Part shown: positions 27,538 to 39,021 of the stretch, one piece after another | Layout: every line of letters starts with the position of its first letter | Numbering within the stretch: the first letter of the stretch is position 1 | Source: Paragordius varius | Lineage: Eukaryota > Nematomorpha | Assembly: GCA_964247055.1 (NCBI GenBank) | Contig: OZ176051.1 | Coordinates: 14,198,001-14,262,000, forward strand | DNA length: 64,000 nucleotides | Direction: 5' to 3' | Notes under the pieces: generated by a model | What the model was told of the DNA's origin: nothing | The model's input: only the letters and a program-made list of their open reading frames with translations | Database searches by the model: none | Program-made: the position numbers and the translations under genes

Positions 27538-29018
27538 ATGGATTTGATTCCGATAGAAATGCAAAAACGCCCAAAAGAAATAAAACCTGGTGTTGTTTAT
27601 TTAGCATTTCTTCCTCCTCGAATGACTGTGCGAAGAATACGGGAAATATTTAACAAATACGGCAAAATTGATAGAATATTTTTAGACCCTTCCAAAAGTA
27701 TATTCTTACACAATTTTGTTTTTTATAGATAATAATCAATCAGGCTACTTTGATGGTACATCTAATAGTGGGCCACTTTATAACAAAGGCAGAAGGCTAA
27801 CAAAACAGTACACTGAGGGATGGATTGAATTCTTGGATAAAAGAAAAGCCAAACAAACAGCCCTTATGCTAAATGGAACGCCTATCGAAGTATATAACTT
27901 AATTCCATTTTTTATGTATTTTCGTATTGGTAGTTTTGTATTGAATTTCAGCTTTAAAACTAGACTTTGCATTTTACAGGATTTGACCATAAAACAATTA
28001 TAGGAGTCGTCTGTTTTAAATAAGGTTTGTTCAAAGCCTTTTAAATTATATTTTTAAATTGCAAACCTTCACATTAAAATTAATTTAAAACATGTGTCGC
28101 TATTTTTAAGTCATTAATTGACTTTTGTGAATTATTTAATTGGCATGGAGTTTTCCTCACTCACTTATTACGCATACTGTACTTTATAACCACACTCTAC
28201 CATACCTTTTTTAACATTCCATTACCTATTGGGGTAGTTTTATATCCCAGAGCTTCAAAAGTATTTTGGATATTAAGCTGAATTTAAAAATATGCATTTT
28301 TTTGTTTTTTGGCGCATTATATAAAAAATTCTAAAAAAATCCGCATATCAAATTTTTTTACCGCCATTGATAAATTTTTTAAATTGCTAATGCAACAGAT
28401 ATATAAATATATGTTATCGTTAGAAAAAATAATTATCTTTAAAAAGCTTTTAGGCTACATTTTACTAGCAAAAACTTGATATATATTGTTTTAAATATCA
28501 GTGGTTGATTTCGATGATCGTGCTTTGAAGCCGAGCTTATTTTAGACTCTAGAAGTCACAAAACTGTAAAAAATATAAGCTTTTTTATCTAAAATGTTAG
28601 AACAATGTTACATTATTAAATTTTAACTAATAACTTTTTAAACTGTAGGTTTTTTACAAATTTAATTCTGAGATATAAAATATACTACCCCGAAAGGTAA
28701 ACTAGGACAAAAAAAGGAAAAGGTGATGCAGCGTTAGTCATTGAGGAAATAAAAGTAATTATGAATCTTATGAAATCCAAAATAATATGAACAATATGGT
28801 AGGTTAGTCGCATATCTTTATTACTTCTAGTGGGTTTGGGTTTTATTTATTAGTAGATCTATTTTAAAGAAAGAAATCTTTTTGAAAAATTGAATATTTC
28901 CAAAATTTTCGATTCATGGTAACATCTTGTTCAGGGGATTGACTTAACTTAAACAATTTTTCACACAAAAAATGTATATATTTTAACATTATCATATACG
29001 ATTGTAAAAATTAGGAGA

Positions 29019-29076
<58 letters not shown>

Positions 29077-30069
29077 CATATAAAAATAATTATATTCAAG
29101 ATAAAATATAAACTCTAAATATTTTTTACGCGTTATCAACAATAACACTATAAAAATGTGAGCTGCATTAAGTTATTTAACTTTATATGCTTATAAATCT
29201 ATATTTATCATAAATATTTTAAACATTTTGTTGTTAATAGAAACCAAAAAAATTAGTTGTTAGCTAATTGCAATTTATGGTGTGAATTTATTTCTGTAGC
29301 ATGAAAATTTTGGACCCTTCCCTCATTTTTCTCGTATTTGCTCTAACCTTATAACTGACCTCAAAATATGGCACATTATATAATTGGGCATAGGATCAAA
29401 TTTGTTTTTGTGAAAAAAAACACGGGTGCGCACAAAAAAAACAATTTTATTAAAAATAAGTAAAAAAGATTAATACTAAACTCACAGTATATAACCGCCG
29501 TGGTATTCACCAAAAAAATTTTAAGGCCTCATAAAAATAGGTATCTTGTCACAAGGGCCGTGTACCATATAATACAGATAAAAAATTTAAAAAATATTAT
29601 TCAGGGCCATAGAACAGACCTTTTCGCCACCGTCGTTTGAGGACCATCACATATAATGTATTTTCTTTACTAGATACAAAGAAGACGTGCCCCTTACTCC
29701 GGTATGCTATGGAATGTGAAATATCTCCCAGGTTTCCAGTGGTCAGATTTGGCCCAAGTTGCGGCCTATGAAAAAGCTGTTAAAGATCAAACGCTTAGAA
29801 ATGAATCCTATAAAATTAAGCGGGAAACTATGCGATATATCGCCGCAACAACCCATAAAAATGATAAATCTTCCCCAAAGTCTTTGAAAACAAATACTTT
29901 ACAAACTACTGCATTGGAATCAAAACAAACCCCTTATTTAACTCCAAACGACACTGACAAAAAGTACATTATACCAAAACATCAGGAGGCTAAGTCAACT
30001 TATGCTGAAAATTTGGACAAAACAAAACCAGCCTATGATGTTAATCTTATAAAATCAATTTTTACTTAA
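27538..30069 (+). CDS. ABT1: ABT1/Esf2-type RNA-binding protein, 18S rRNA processing
   Basis: ABT1 (yeast Esf2) is a nucleolar RNA-recognition-motif protein of the small-subunit processome that works with the helicase Dbp8. Exons 27538-27697, 27729-27889 and 29674-30069 give 238 residues (human ABT1 272). The RRM begins PGVVYLAFLPPRM (RNP2-like, about 17-29), then IREIFNKYGKIDRIFLDP. The family-specific insert GRRLTKQYTEGWIEFLDKRK (RNP1 region) follows, then RRRAPYSGMLWNVKYLPGF and the conserved helix YEKAVKDQ..KIKRET. It ends NLIKSIFT. Introns are 31 nt and 1784 nt; the second carries a family B element and a (TA)n tract. AATAAA lies 28 nt after the stop. It is divergent from the LAMTOR1-like gene. 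Confidence 0.93.
28222..28735. repeat. Family B inverted-repeat element in ABT1 intron 2
   Basis: Left arm ACCTATTGGGGTAGTTTTAT followed by ATCCCAGAGC; right arm AATTCTGAGATATAAAATAT, then ACTACCCCGAAAGGTAAAC. Together they form an inverted repeat of about 35 bp with mismatches. The body is AT-rich and non-coding. The family also occurs at 19092, 41357 and in fragments. Confidence 0.7.
29022..29070. repeat. (TA)n microsatellite
   Basis: About 48 bp of perfect TA dinucleotide in ABT1 intron 2. Similar shorter runs occur at 25911-25940 and 44224-44262. Confidence 0.95.
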
Positions 30070-30414
30070 TCATTGGGAATATATAGATCTATTATTAATA
30101 AATTTGCTTATCCGGTATAAAATTTGTATTGTAAATAAAAGATTTAAATGTTTGTTGCCTTTTCTTATAGAGTTAATTGTAATTTGCTTAATTAAAACCA
30201 TTTATTTTTGTTGGATAACCTTAATTGGATATAATTACAGTCCGCCTAAAATCGGGTTAAAAAATGGATGGATTATATATATATTCTGATAGAAAACTAT
30301 ATCAGGATTAACATGGTGCTTGGCTTTGGACCTTACAATGATCTAAAAAGGTTATATACACTTTTTGGTCAATGCATTAAATGGCAAAATTTGTGCACAT
30401 ATTGTGTGCATAGC
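30070..30414. other. ABT1 3' flank before the LTR element
   Basis: Contains the ABT1 polyadenylation signal and, near 30300-30360, a short piece related to repeat family C (TATCAGGATTAACATGGTGC). No gene seen. Confidence 0.5.
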
Positions 30415-30620
30415 TGTTAAGTTAGATCCTTCTGTCGTAGACACAAACGCACCTATATAATTAAACACTTATAACTCTTTGTGATACACCTAGTTAATGT
30501 TAATTGTAGCTTCAAGCAAAACAGTTAGTATATAATTCTTGTTTTATATTATCACTTACACATGTTTGATTTTTAGTATTTAATAAATGTTTTCTGTATA
30601 ATATAACTTTACATCTATCA
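30415..30620 (+). repeat. 5' LTR of the Ty3/gypsy fossil
   Basis: 206 bp, TG...CA ends, with an AATAAATG polyadenylation-like region. It is directly followed by TTGGCGCGGTAA, the expected position of the primer-binding site; the tRNA was not assigned. Confidence 0.93.
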
Positions 30621-33600
30621 TTGGCGCGGTAATAAACCTGACAAAAATTTCTCCAGAAAGCTTTGATGAAAAGGAAAATTTTGACCGATACGTTTGATAC
30701 ATTCAGCGAATGTTAGCTGCAAAAAACATGACGGCAAACGATAACAATTGCAAGACGTTATTTCTCGCTTACGCAGGAATGTCGGTCACAAAGAAATGCG
30801 AACAATTCCTTTTTCCAGATTCGCTTGATAATACCTCCTGGCCGGACATCATTGAAGCCGGCAGGACAATTTACGAGAATAAGACAAACATATTCCAGGC
30901 CAGATTCAATTTTATAAAACTTCGTCGGAAAGAAACTGAAACATTTACGGAATTTCTTTTACGAGTCAAAACCGAAGCCGCCAAATGCAACTTCAAGCTT
31001 GACATCGATGAAAAAATGCGCGACGTGTTCATTGCAGGCCTGGTAGTGAAAAAATTATAATGATCTGTTTACTAGATTCCCCGATGCCATGTGGGGAAAC
31101 GAAACCGTAACCCTAAAACAAGTGGTAGACATTGGCCCTCAACTATGAAAAAGCACATCAACTAACAACAATAGATGGCCAGATATTGCAGACTACAGCT
31201 CGGAAATACCAAAACAAGTGTCAATTTTGCGGGTTTGGTCATGCACCCGGCAGATGCCCAGCTTGGGGCAAACAATGTTATAAATGCCAAGGCTGGAATC
31301 ACTTCCAACCGTGCTGTAAGATGAAAAGGATTAGCAATGTTCAGCATGTCGAATCTGGATCCACCCCCAAGATATCAATAATAATAAATGGCAAGCCAAT
31401 ACGCATGATTATAGCCACAGGTTCAAGCGTATCTATAATTGATTGTCAAGCGTGGGAAAAAATTGGGGAGCTCGAGTTGCAACAAACAGGCCCATATTTG
31501 TATAGCTATGGTGGACAAAGAATCAATTCCAAGGGTAGTTGTATGGTCACGGTACAATGCGATGGTGAAACAAAATCTCTGGCGTGTATGGTTGTAAGCG
31601 GCAAGAAGGCCCCAGCAATTCTTGGTTGGGATTGGCTACAAGAATTTCCGAATGCCATAAAACAGTTGATAAATTGTCGTAAATGTTTTAATATTATTAT
31701 ATTTGAGGAAAATTCACTTGTTAATAAATTTAATTCACTTTTTTGTGAAAAGTTAGGGTGTTTCACTGGAACTCCTACTAAACTTTTTTAAAAAACAAAA
31801 AACTAAAAATTTTTAAGTGTCGCCGCATCCCGATACCGTTAAAAGAAAAAGTCGACTCGGAAATTAAGAGACTTTTAGAAGCGGACATAATCAAACCATT
31901 AGCCCTACGACTGAGAAACTAACCTGGGCCATCCCTTCTGTTTGTATAACAAAAGCGAATGGTGCCTTAAGGTTATGTGCAGAATCGTGTTACAATAAAT
32001 CCACATACAGTAGATGACAGTCATAATATACCGACATTTGACGAATTAGTTTCCAAAATAGTTAAGGAGAGTCATTTTCGGTAATCGATTTGACAGACGC
32101 ATATCTGCAATTGCCAATAGATCAAGAAAGTCAAAAGTTACTAACAATTACCACACCCCTAGGGTATTTTACATATAAAAGGCTTCCCTTTGGCCTAACA
32201 AGCGCTTCCTGCATTTTTCTAATAAGATTTTAGGTGACTCCCTTGGAACAGCTGTATATTTAGACTATATTTTAATAACAGGAAAAAACCGAGACAAACA
32301 TAAAAGAAACTTAGAAAGGGTATTTAAGCGTCTAGACGAATATGGTTTAAAATTAAGTAAAAGCACACTAAAACATTTTCAACCGTCTGCAAGCTATTTA
32401 GGATATGTTATATCAAAAAACGGCATATCACCAGCCGCCGATAAAGTTAAAGCCATACAAGACTTCCCAAGACCCACAGACAAAACAACATTCAAGTCCT
32501 TCTTAGGCTTAATAAATTTCCACACACGATTCCTCCCGAAATCGCATGGAGGTTTGGCTATACTTCACCTAAGCAGTTATAAAAAACCCTGGATATGGAC
32601 CAAAAACCACGAGGACTGTTTAACAGAGCCAAAAATTTAATATGTCATACCGTTAAACTAACTCCGTTCAACCCTGATTTACCTATAATAATCGAAACAC
32701 ACGCCTCGAATAAAGGGTACGGAGCAGTGTCACTATAGACCACGGAGGAGGGCATAAATAAACCCATCGCCTTGCATCTAGAAATTGGTCTAAACCCGAA
32801 GAAAATTATTCAGTGATAGAAAAGGAATCAAAAGCCATACTTTTCGCTTTTTATAAATTTAAAACGTTTATTACAGGGAAGAAGTTCGAACTGCGTACTT
32901 ATCACAAACCACTAATAAAGCTGTTTGGAAATAATCGTAAATTAGACCAATAAATAATTCCAAGCTACTACGTTGGATATATAAAGCTAGCGAATTTAAT
33001 TACAATCTACGGTACATTAAAAGCCACGAAAGCATTGCATATCCATTGTCCAGCATGCCGACAGAACCACAACAACAAGACACAGAAAGCCTTCAAACAG
33101 CAGAACATGTAAGATTTGTCAATAGTAATATTCAATATAAATCGTGACCATATTGGAAGCCAGACCGAAACCGACCCTGTATTAAAACAGGTAATAAGGG
33201 CACTGAGAACAAACAACTGGTCCAATAAAATATTACATCCATTCCACTTTTTTAGAAATGAAATTGAAAATAAATACGGGTTATTGGATAGATTAATGAT
33301 TCCCGAATCTCAAAAAAGAAATATCTTACAATTATTACACGTCGGACACTCCGGATCCAAAGCAATGTACGAAGCAAAACAAATAGTCTTTTGGCACAAC
33401 ATGGAAAGCGACAAAAAAAGTGGGTAGATACGTATAAAAAGTGTCAAGAAAACCGTCCGATGCGAAAACTGCCCACATAAAATTGGAACACAAATACAGC
33501 AATATGGTAGAGATTACATCTAATATAGCATGCCCGATAGACAATTATTATTGGATAGTTCTTATTGACAGTTATTCTCGATGGGTCGAAGTTAAACTAT

Positions 33601-34414
33601 CCAAAATGATATCGACCAAAAATATCTTAAATTTCCTAGACGAATGTTTCAGTCGATATGGATCTCCAAGAATGATAGTAACCGACAACGCGTCTTACTT
33701 TACATCTGAGGAGTTTAAAAAAGTCATGGAAACGGGAAACATCAAACATGTAACATCAGCTCCCTATCATCCAAAAACTAACGGAATGGTGGAACGAATG
33801 ATATATACCCTCAAAACACATTATCGGTCAGCAAAAGACGATGACCTACATTCAAAAATAAATAACACGCTTTGGGGATACCGCACTAACATACACAGTG
33901 CTACAAATACATGTCCCGCTCAACTTTTCCCAAGTACGCTACCCAATCCAATCACATGGCTACAATACAAACAAACAGACTTCTTGGACGATGTACAACC
34001 GAATCACGAATACCATGAAAACGAAAAAGTTTATATAAATGAACTAGCGAATGGTTGGCGAGAACGAATTGTAAATAAAGGACTCGGGTTACTCTCATAT
34101 GAAATACGAGATGATAACAAAATCATCCGAAAACACGCCGACCAACTGAGACCAAGGGAAGGAGGTGAAAGAATAATGGGATAGACAATTTCACCCGAAG
34201 AAACTCCACCATCGCATGACCTATATGTTAGGTACCCTACTGCCACGACCGAAGCCCCGACCTTACCCCCCCCCCCCCAACCCTCGGAACCCATTATTAA
34301 ATTTACATCCCAAACACCCACTATAGCACCTACCACTGACACTCATACAGAACGGCGATACCCTACACGAATCCGACACCCATCACATAGATATCAAGGA
34401 CAGGGAAAGAGTGA

Positions 34415-34618
34415 TGTTAAGTTAGATCCTACTGTCGTAGACACAAACGCACCTATATAATTGAAAACACTTATAACTCTTTGTGATACACCTAGTTAAT
34501 GTTAATTGTAGCTTCAAGCAAAATAGTATATAATTTTTGTATTATAATATCACTTACACCTGTTTGATTTTTGGTATTTAATAAATGTTTTCTGTAAAAT
34601 ATAACTTTACTTCTATAA
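34415..34618 (+). repeat. 3' LTR of the Ty3/gypsy fossil
   Basis: 204 bp, about 95% like the 5' LTR apart from two small indels. Preceded by a purine-rich tract (GACAGGGAAAGAGTGA). Confidence 0.93.
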
Positions 34619-34623
34619 ATAGC

Positions 34624-35939
34624 AAAGCTAATCTTTAATATGTGTAGGCTCCCTCCGTTAAAAAAGGGCAAGTTCCAAAGGCGCATAGGCCAAGATTTCA
34701 CGATAAAATTCGACATTAAAAAGAGTTTTTTCCGAAAAAAATAGATTTTTGCTCAAAAATGTATTTTTTATTGTATTTTGAAACAAGGTGGAAACGGTAT
34801 AAAAACACTATAAGATATTATATTGCTGAACATTTATATCTCAAAATTATAATTTACTCTTGGATTTAAATTTGAATGAAATTTTGTAAAAAAATAAATT
34901 ATTATAACATAAATTTAGGGTCGAACGAATGTTTACATCATAGTTCTTAAATGACTAATATGTTTAATGTTATAGAATTATATGAAAGGTTTTTTAAATT
35001 TTTTAAATCGTTTTTATACCGTTTTATCATCACTCAAATAGAATGTAATATTTCGGCTTTTTTGCGTTCATAAGAGAATAATCCATTTAGAAGGACAAAA
35101 AAATTGGGTCTTTTGGACTTTTATAAATATAATTTTTTTATGTAGTTTTTAATGTTTAGTGATATTTATTGCAATGAAGCCTATAGTTTTCTTCAAAAAA
35201 TATTTACCAAAATGTGCGCAATTTTTGCCATTTCCTTATATGAACTAGTTGCCACTTAAATGGTAAAAAGCTTATTATATCTCTCTTAAAACCCCAAAAT
35301 AAAATTGATTTTTCATTTTGGATATTATTGTAAAAACTGTGTAATTGAATTTTTACAACACTAAAAATTAAAATTGCCAAATGCGGGCACATTTTACAAA
35401 AAAATTGAAGCGTTATCGTGCCTATTATATTTGAGAATTTATATTAATTCTTAATCACTAGTTAGTGTTTTATTTTTAACTTTTAAGTTAAGTTTTAAAC
35501 TCTACACGATTGACCGATTTAACATCATATATATGTATATATGGTTATACAATTATATTGCATTTTAAATGGAAAATTTAAAATTGTGTTAAAGATTATT
35601 TTATACCGCATGTCTTGTCATATTTATAAAACACTTTTTCTAGCTATATAACTTTGAAAAATAATTTAGCTTTAAAATATTTTTTAGAAATAATGATACC
35701 ATATGGGTTTAATAAGGGGTGACTCAAAAAACCGCTGGGTAGAACGCCATATTAAGTCAAATTCGCCATTATGTAAAAAAAATAATTTGGTGCGGCACGT
35801 TTTTAAAAACCAATAATGCCATTTATATTTGTTAATGGTTTTTTTCGTATTAATTAAAACTAGCATTTTCGTAGCGTTTTTTATTGAGTTACCATATTTA
35901 ATTAACATAACTGTGAATTATAGAAACTTAACCATGTGG
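34624..35939. repeat. Repeat family C region
   Basis: AT-rich DNA containing family C phrases (AATGTGCGCAATTTTTGCCA near 35213; AACATAAATTTAGGGTCGAA) in both orientations. No coding sequence. Confidence 0.5.
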
Positions 35940-36310
35940 GGAGCGCTTGCGAAGATAATCTATATATTTATAAAAATGGAAAATGCTGGCTTTGTGATCT
36001 GGTACAGGAAAACCGGTAGACCCATTCAAATCCAAACTTCGAAAAAATATAATCATTAATGAATGCCCCGACAATAGCTTCGCCTTTTTTTGAAATAGGC
36101 CCCCAGTTCAAGCCCACCCCGTGTGAAAAACGGGTTTTTTTGAAAACAGAAGTCCACGTGTTTTTGAGACAATTTTCCGGAGAACGTATTAGACCATTCA
36201 ATATCAAATATGATTTTTATTTAGTTATTTTCGATTTCGCCGAACATAGTCGTCTCGCTTTTTTAACTTAGGCCCTCTTTTTCCCGCTCCCCCCGATGCC
36301 ACCTTTTTCA
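35940..36310 (-). repeat. Repeat family D, copy 1 (keeps an open frame)
   Basis: Related in reverse orientation to 62400-62780, and tandemly to 36487-36800. The minus strand keeps an 80-codon open frame (36207-35968) containing KKTRFSHGVGLNWG, GEAIVGAFINDYIF and RSQSQHFPFL. The same frame is open in the 62533-62772 copy. Family not recognised; it may be the coding remnant of a transposon. Confidence 0.65.
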
Positions 36311-36486
36311 AAAAACAAAGTCCACAAAAATAATTTTTTAATTCTTTTTGCCCAAGGTATGACGTTAAAATTCAATACGGATTTCACGTATTCCCTGTTG
36401 TAAGGCAAAAATTTTAGTAAAGCGTTTCTTTGATGATAGATGCTGGGTAAGGAGCTACCCGCTAAAAACTGATTCCTCATGTAACT

Positions 36487-36800
36487 TTGTGATCTGTTTC
36501 CGGAAAACCGGTGAATATCAAATCCAAATATCGAAAAAATATAATCATTAATGAATACCCCGACAATAGCTTCGCCCTTTTAGGAATTAGGTCCCCAGTT
36601 CGGGCCTACCCCGTGTGAAAAATGGGTTAAGTCAATTTTTTTGGAGAACGTGTTGGACCATTTAATTTTAAATATGATTTTTGTTTACTTATTTTTGATC
36701 GCGCTGAACATAGTCGTCGCGCTTTTTTAACTTAGGCCCTCTTTTTACCCGCTACCCCCGTAAAATGCCATTTTTTCAAAAAAAAGTCCACAAATATAAT
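36487..36800 (-). repeat. Repeat family D, copy 2
   Basis: Directly repeats about 35990-36310 (TTTGTGATCTG..., CCCCGACAATAGCTTCGCC, CATAGTCGTCGCGCTTTTTT) with a shorter middle, so its frame is not kept. Followed by GGGGGTAGCGG-type sequence shared with the 62430 copy. Confidence 0.65.
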
Positions 36801-36940
36801 TTTTTAAATCTATTTTTCCCCTAAGTAAACAATATATTAGTATGAATGCACCGTTTTAAAATTCCTCTATAATCATATTTAAATAATATTTCGAAATAAT
36901 CCACATATGTGGATCAATTTATCGTCCCTTATTTCAAATA

Positions 36941-36961
36941 GCCCCCCCCCCCCCCCCCCCC
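36941..36961. repeat. Poly-C tract
   Basis: About 20 consecutive C. This is unusual in such AT-rich DNA and liable to length error in assembly. A shorter run lies at 34267-34281. Confidence 0.95.
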
Positions 36962-37796
36962 AAAAGTCCGATGCACTTCCTCGGGCTGCGTAGCAGCACG
37001 AGATTTAGGCTAATATTTGTATAAAGGGAAAATATTATGTCGTTCGCTTTTTCAAAGCACTGGGTAGATCTTTGCCCCCTTGGAAAGGCACCAACGTAAA
37101 AATATAATTTAGCTTTGGGAAATTTTTCGAAAAACGAATGTGACTTTAAATAATCCCCAAAAAATACATTTTCAAGTTCACACTCTTTTCACATAAATAA
37201 TTTAACTTTCATATAGTATAGTTATATAATTGCTAAGCCACGGATATTAGTTCAATCCAATTATATATTCCAATCAATACAGAATAAAAATAATGTCTAT
37301 GACAATCCTTTAAATAATTGGAGAAAATATTGTTAGTTTTGGAAAATTATATTCCTAATTCAAATTCATAAAACAAATCTTTAAATACCATAGCTAAAAA
37401 AACGCCTAATAATTTAATTTAAATCTTTAGTTAAAACCTATCAAACTCATTTTAAACTATTACATTATCTATTCCGCAAACTAAAAAACGGGATTGGTGC
37501 TATTAAAACTCATATAATGATAATATTTGCCTAACATAGCCCGACTAAATTCTATATAAATAAGGTAATTTTTATTTTTTAAATTTAACTTCCCTCAACT
37601 GGTTGAAGGGACCAAGTTATTTCTGGGGTTAATAATGTTTCATACTTTCCCGCCTGTATTTTGTGTGAGCTCATGGTTTTTGTCCCACTTTTGTTGTACA
37701 TAAAAACATGATATATGTAAACGAGAACTTATTAGAAAGGCTAGTAATTAAAAATGTGTAGTTTAAAATATTAAACAATTTTTTATTTGCCAACCG

Positions 37797-37880
37797 CAGT
37801 GGCGAAACTACGGGGAGCTAGGGCAGTCCGGGGGAGCCCAAGGCAAAACAGGGGCTCTTTTTTATTATTTATATTAAATT
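37797..37880 (+). mobile_element. hAT left terminus (fragment)
   Basis: Starts CAGTGGCGAAACTACGGGG and continues with GC-rich subterminal sequence (GGGGGAGCCCAAGGC), as in TTF-domain hAT elements that begin CAGTGGCGTAGCC. The matching right end was not found nearby; the AT-rich DNA to 38430 may be the rest of a non-autonomous copy. Confidence 0.55.
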
Positions 37881-38434
37881 TGGACCCTTCCAAAATCTAT
37901 TACCTTTTTTATTTACAGATATGTAAGTAATGATTGCCTGATTGTAAGAATAATGACAAAGAATAAAGAGAATTATTATTGATTGATTGAAAGAGAAAGC
38001 GAAAAAATGCATTTTTTTACTATCTCAATAAGCGGTTATATTATAAGTTAATGATTAATTAACACCATTCTCCAGTTAACACTTAAAAAAGTGAAAATAT
38101 TTAAAAATAAATAAATGAGTATAGATAGTTGACACCAAAAATTGGGGCTTATAAATTTTCAAGTCCTAAATTATTTTGTTATTAAAAATTATAGTATTAT
38201 AGTTTTAAAAGATTATTTGTAATTATTTTAATTTAACAGAGAAAATTACATCTGTCATAGCGCAAATATACATTTTGTTTTTTAATGTGGTGTGAAAAAC
38301 AATTATATTTTAATTTTGATGAGGAAATGGGTTCATGTAAATTTTAATATTATTGAGTAAGGAAGAAAGAGTAAAAAATCCATTTTTACTATCCATTTAA
38401 TTTTTGCCATAATGATATTTGTTCCCTTATTATT

Positions 38435-38715
38435 GGCAGTTTTAACACTTGGATTCAAATTGGGGTATGTAAATGCCCCAAACTGTATTTAAGTTGATAA
38501 AAACAACTGAGGGAAACGGTCCCAAATTAAATTTATGCCTCTGTATAAATATACCGAAATATCTAAATAAAAATTAATTTTGAAAAAAAAGTTCCATATC
38601 AAACTACTTTGACGCCATTTTTATTTACAACATTTTTGCAAAATATCGTGTTTATTTAATAAAACTAAAATTAAAGCGATTTTTTAAAATCACATCGAAC
38701 ATTGATAGAAACAGA
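38435..38715 (+). repeat. Family A element, truncated copy
   Basis: Begins TTAACACTTGGATTCAAATT and has the GACGCCATTTTTATTTACAA core phrase, but stops at about 38715, where a GC-richer unrelated stretch begins (probable upstream region of the CRF-binding-protein gene). Confidence 0.75.
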
Positions 38716-39021
38716 AAATGTAGGGCGGGCGCGATTTATAGTTCTACCACTGGCCGATCGTATAAATTCTTTCAATTTACAAAATCTATCGATTTTTCAC
38801 GCACATAAAAAAACTGGCTCAAAATGCAGATGGGTTGGTCTTTTACTTTTATATTCGATTTTACGTCATACAGTATTTGTTATATGATTGTGTCAAACTT
38901 TTTGGCGATAGCTATCATCGATATAATATTTCATATTTAAAAAATTCGTTTTTCACTGTCATTTATTTTCGATTCAAAGAAATTTTTCAACTTTTATTAC
39001 ATATTTTGAAATTAATTATAC

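Larger units (their letters stand above)
30415..34618 (+). mobile_element. Ty3/gypsy LTR retrotransposon, fossil
   Basis: A 4.2-kb element with two LTRs (30415-30620 and 34415-34618) starting TGTTAAG and a 5-bp target duplication ATAGC (30410-30414, 34619-34623). Inside, in the usual order: a gag-like part (about 30650-31060), a CCHC zinc-knuckle and aspartic-protease part (31150-31690), reverse transcriptase and RNase H (about 31800-33050) and an integrase core (about 33100-34180). A purine-rich tract lies just before the 3' LTR. The protease-RT-integrase order places it in Ty3/gypsy; no envelope part was seen. It is broken, with at least half a dozen breaks in the coding region. The LTRs differ by about ten substitutions and two small indels, so it is moderately old. 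Confidence 0.93.

Noticed and set aside
38700-38890. 61-codon frame in a GC-richer stretch upstream of CRF-BP
   Set aside because: Starts within the family A copy, has no signal or motif, and probably reflects the promoter/5' region of the CRF-BP gene.
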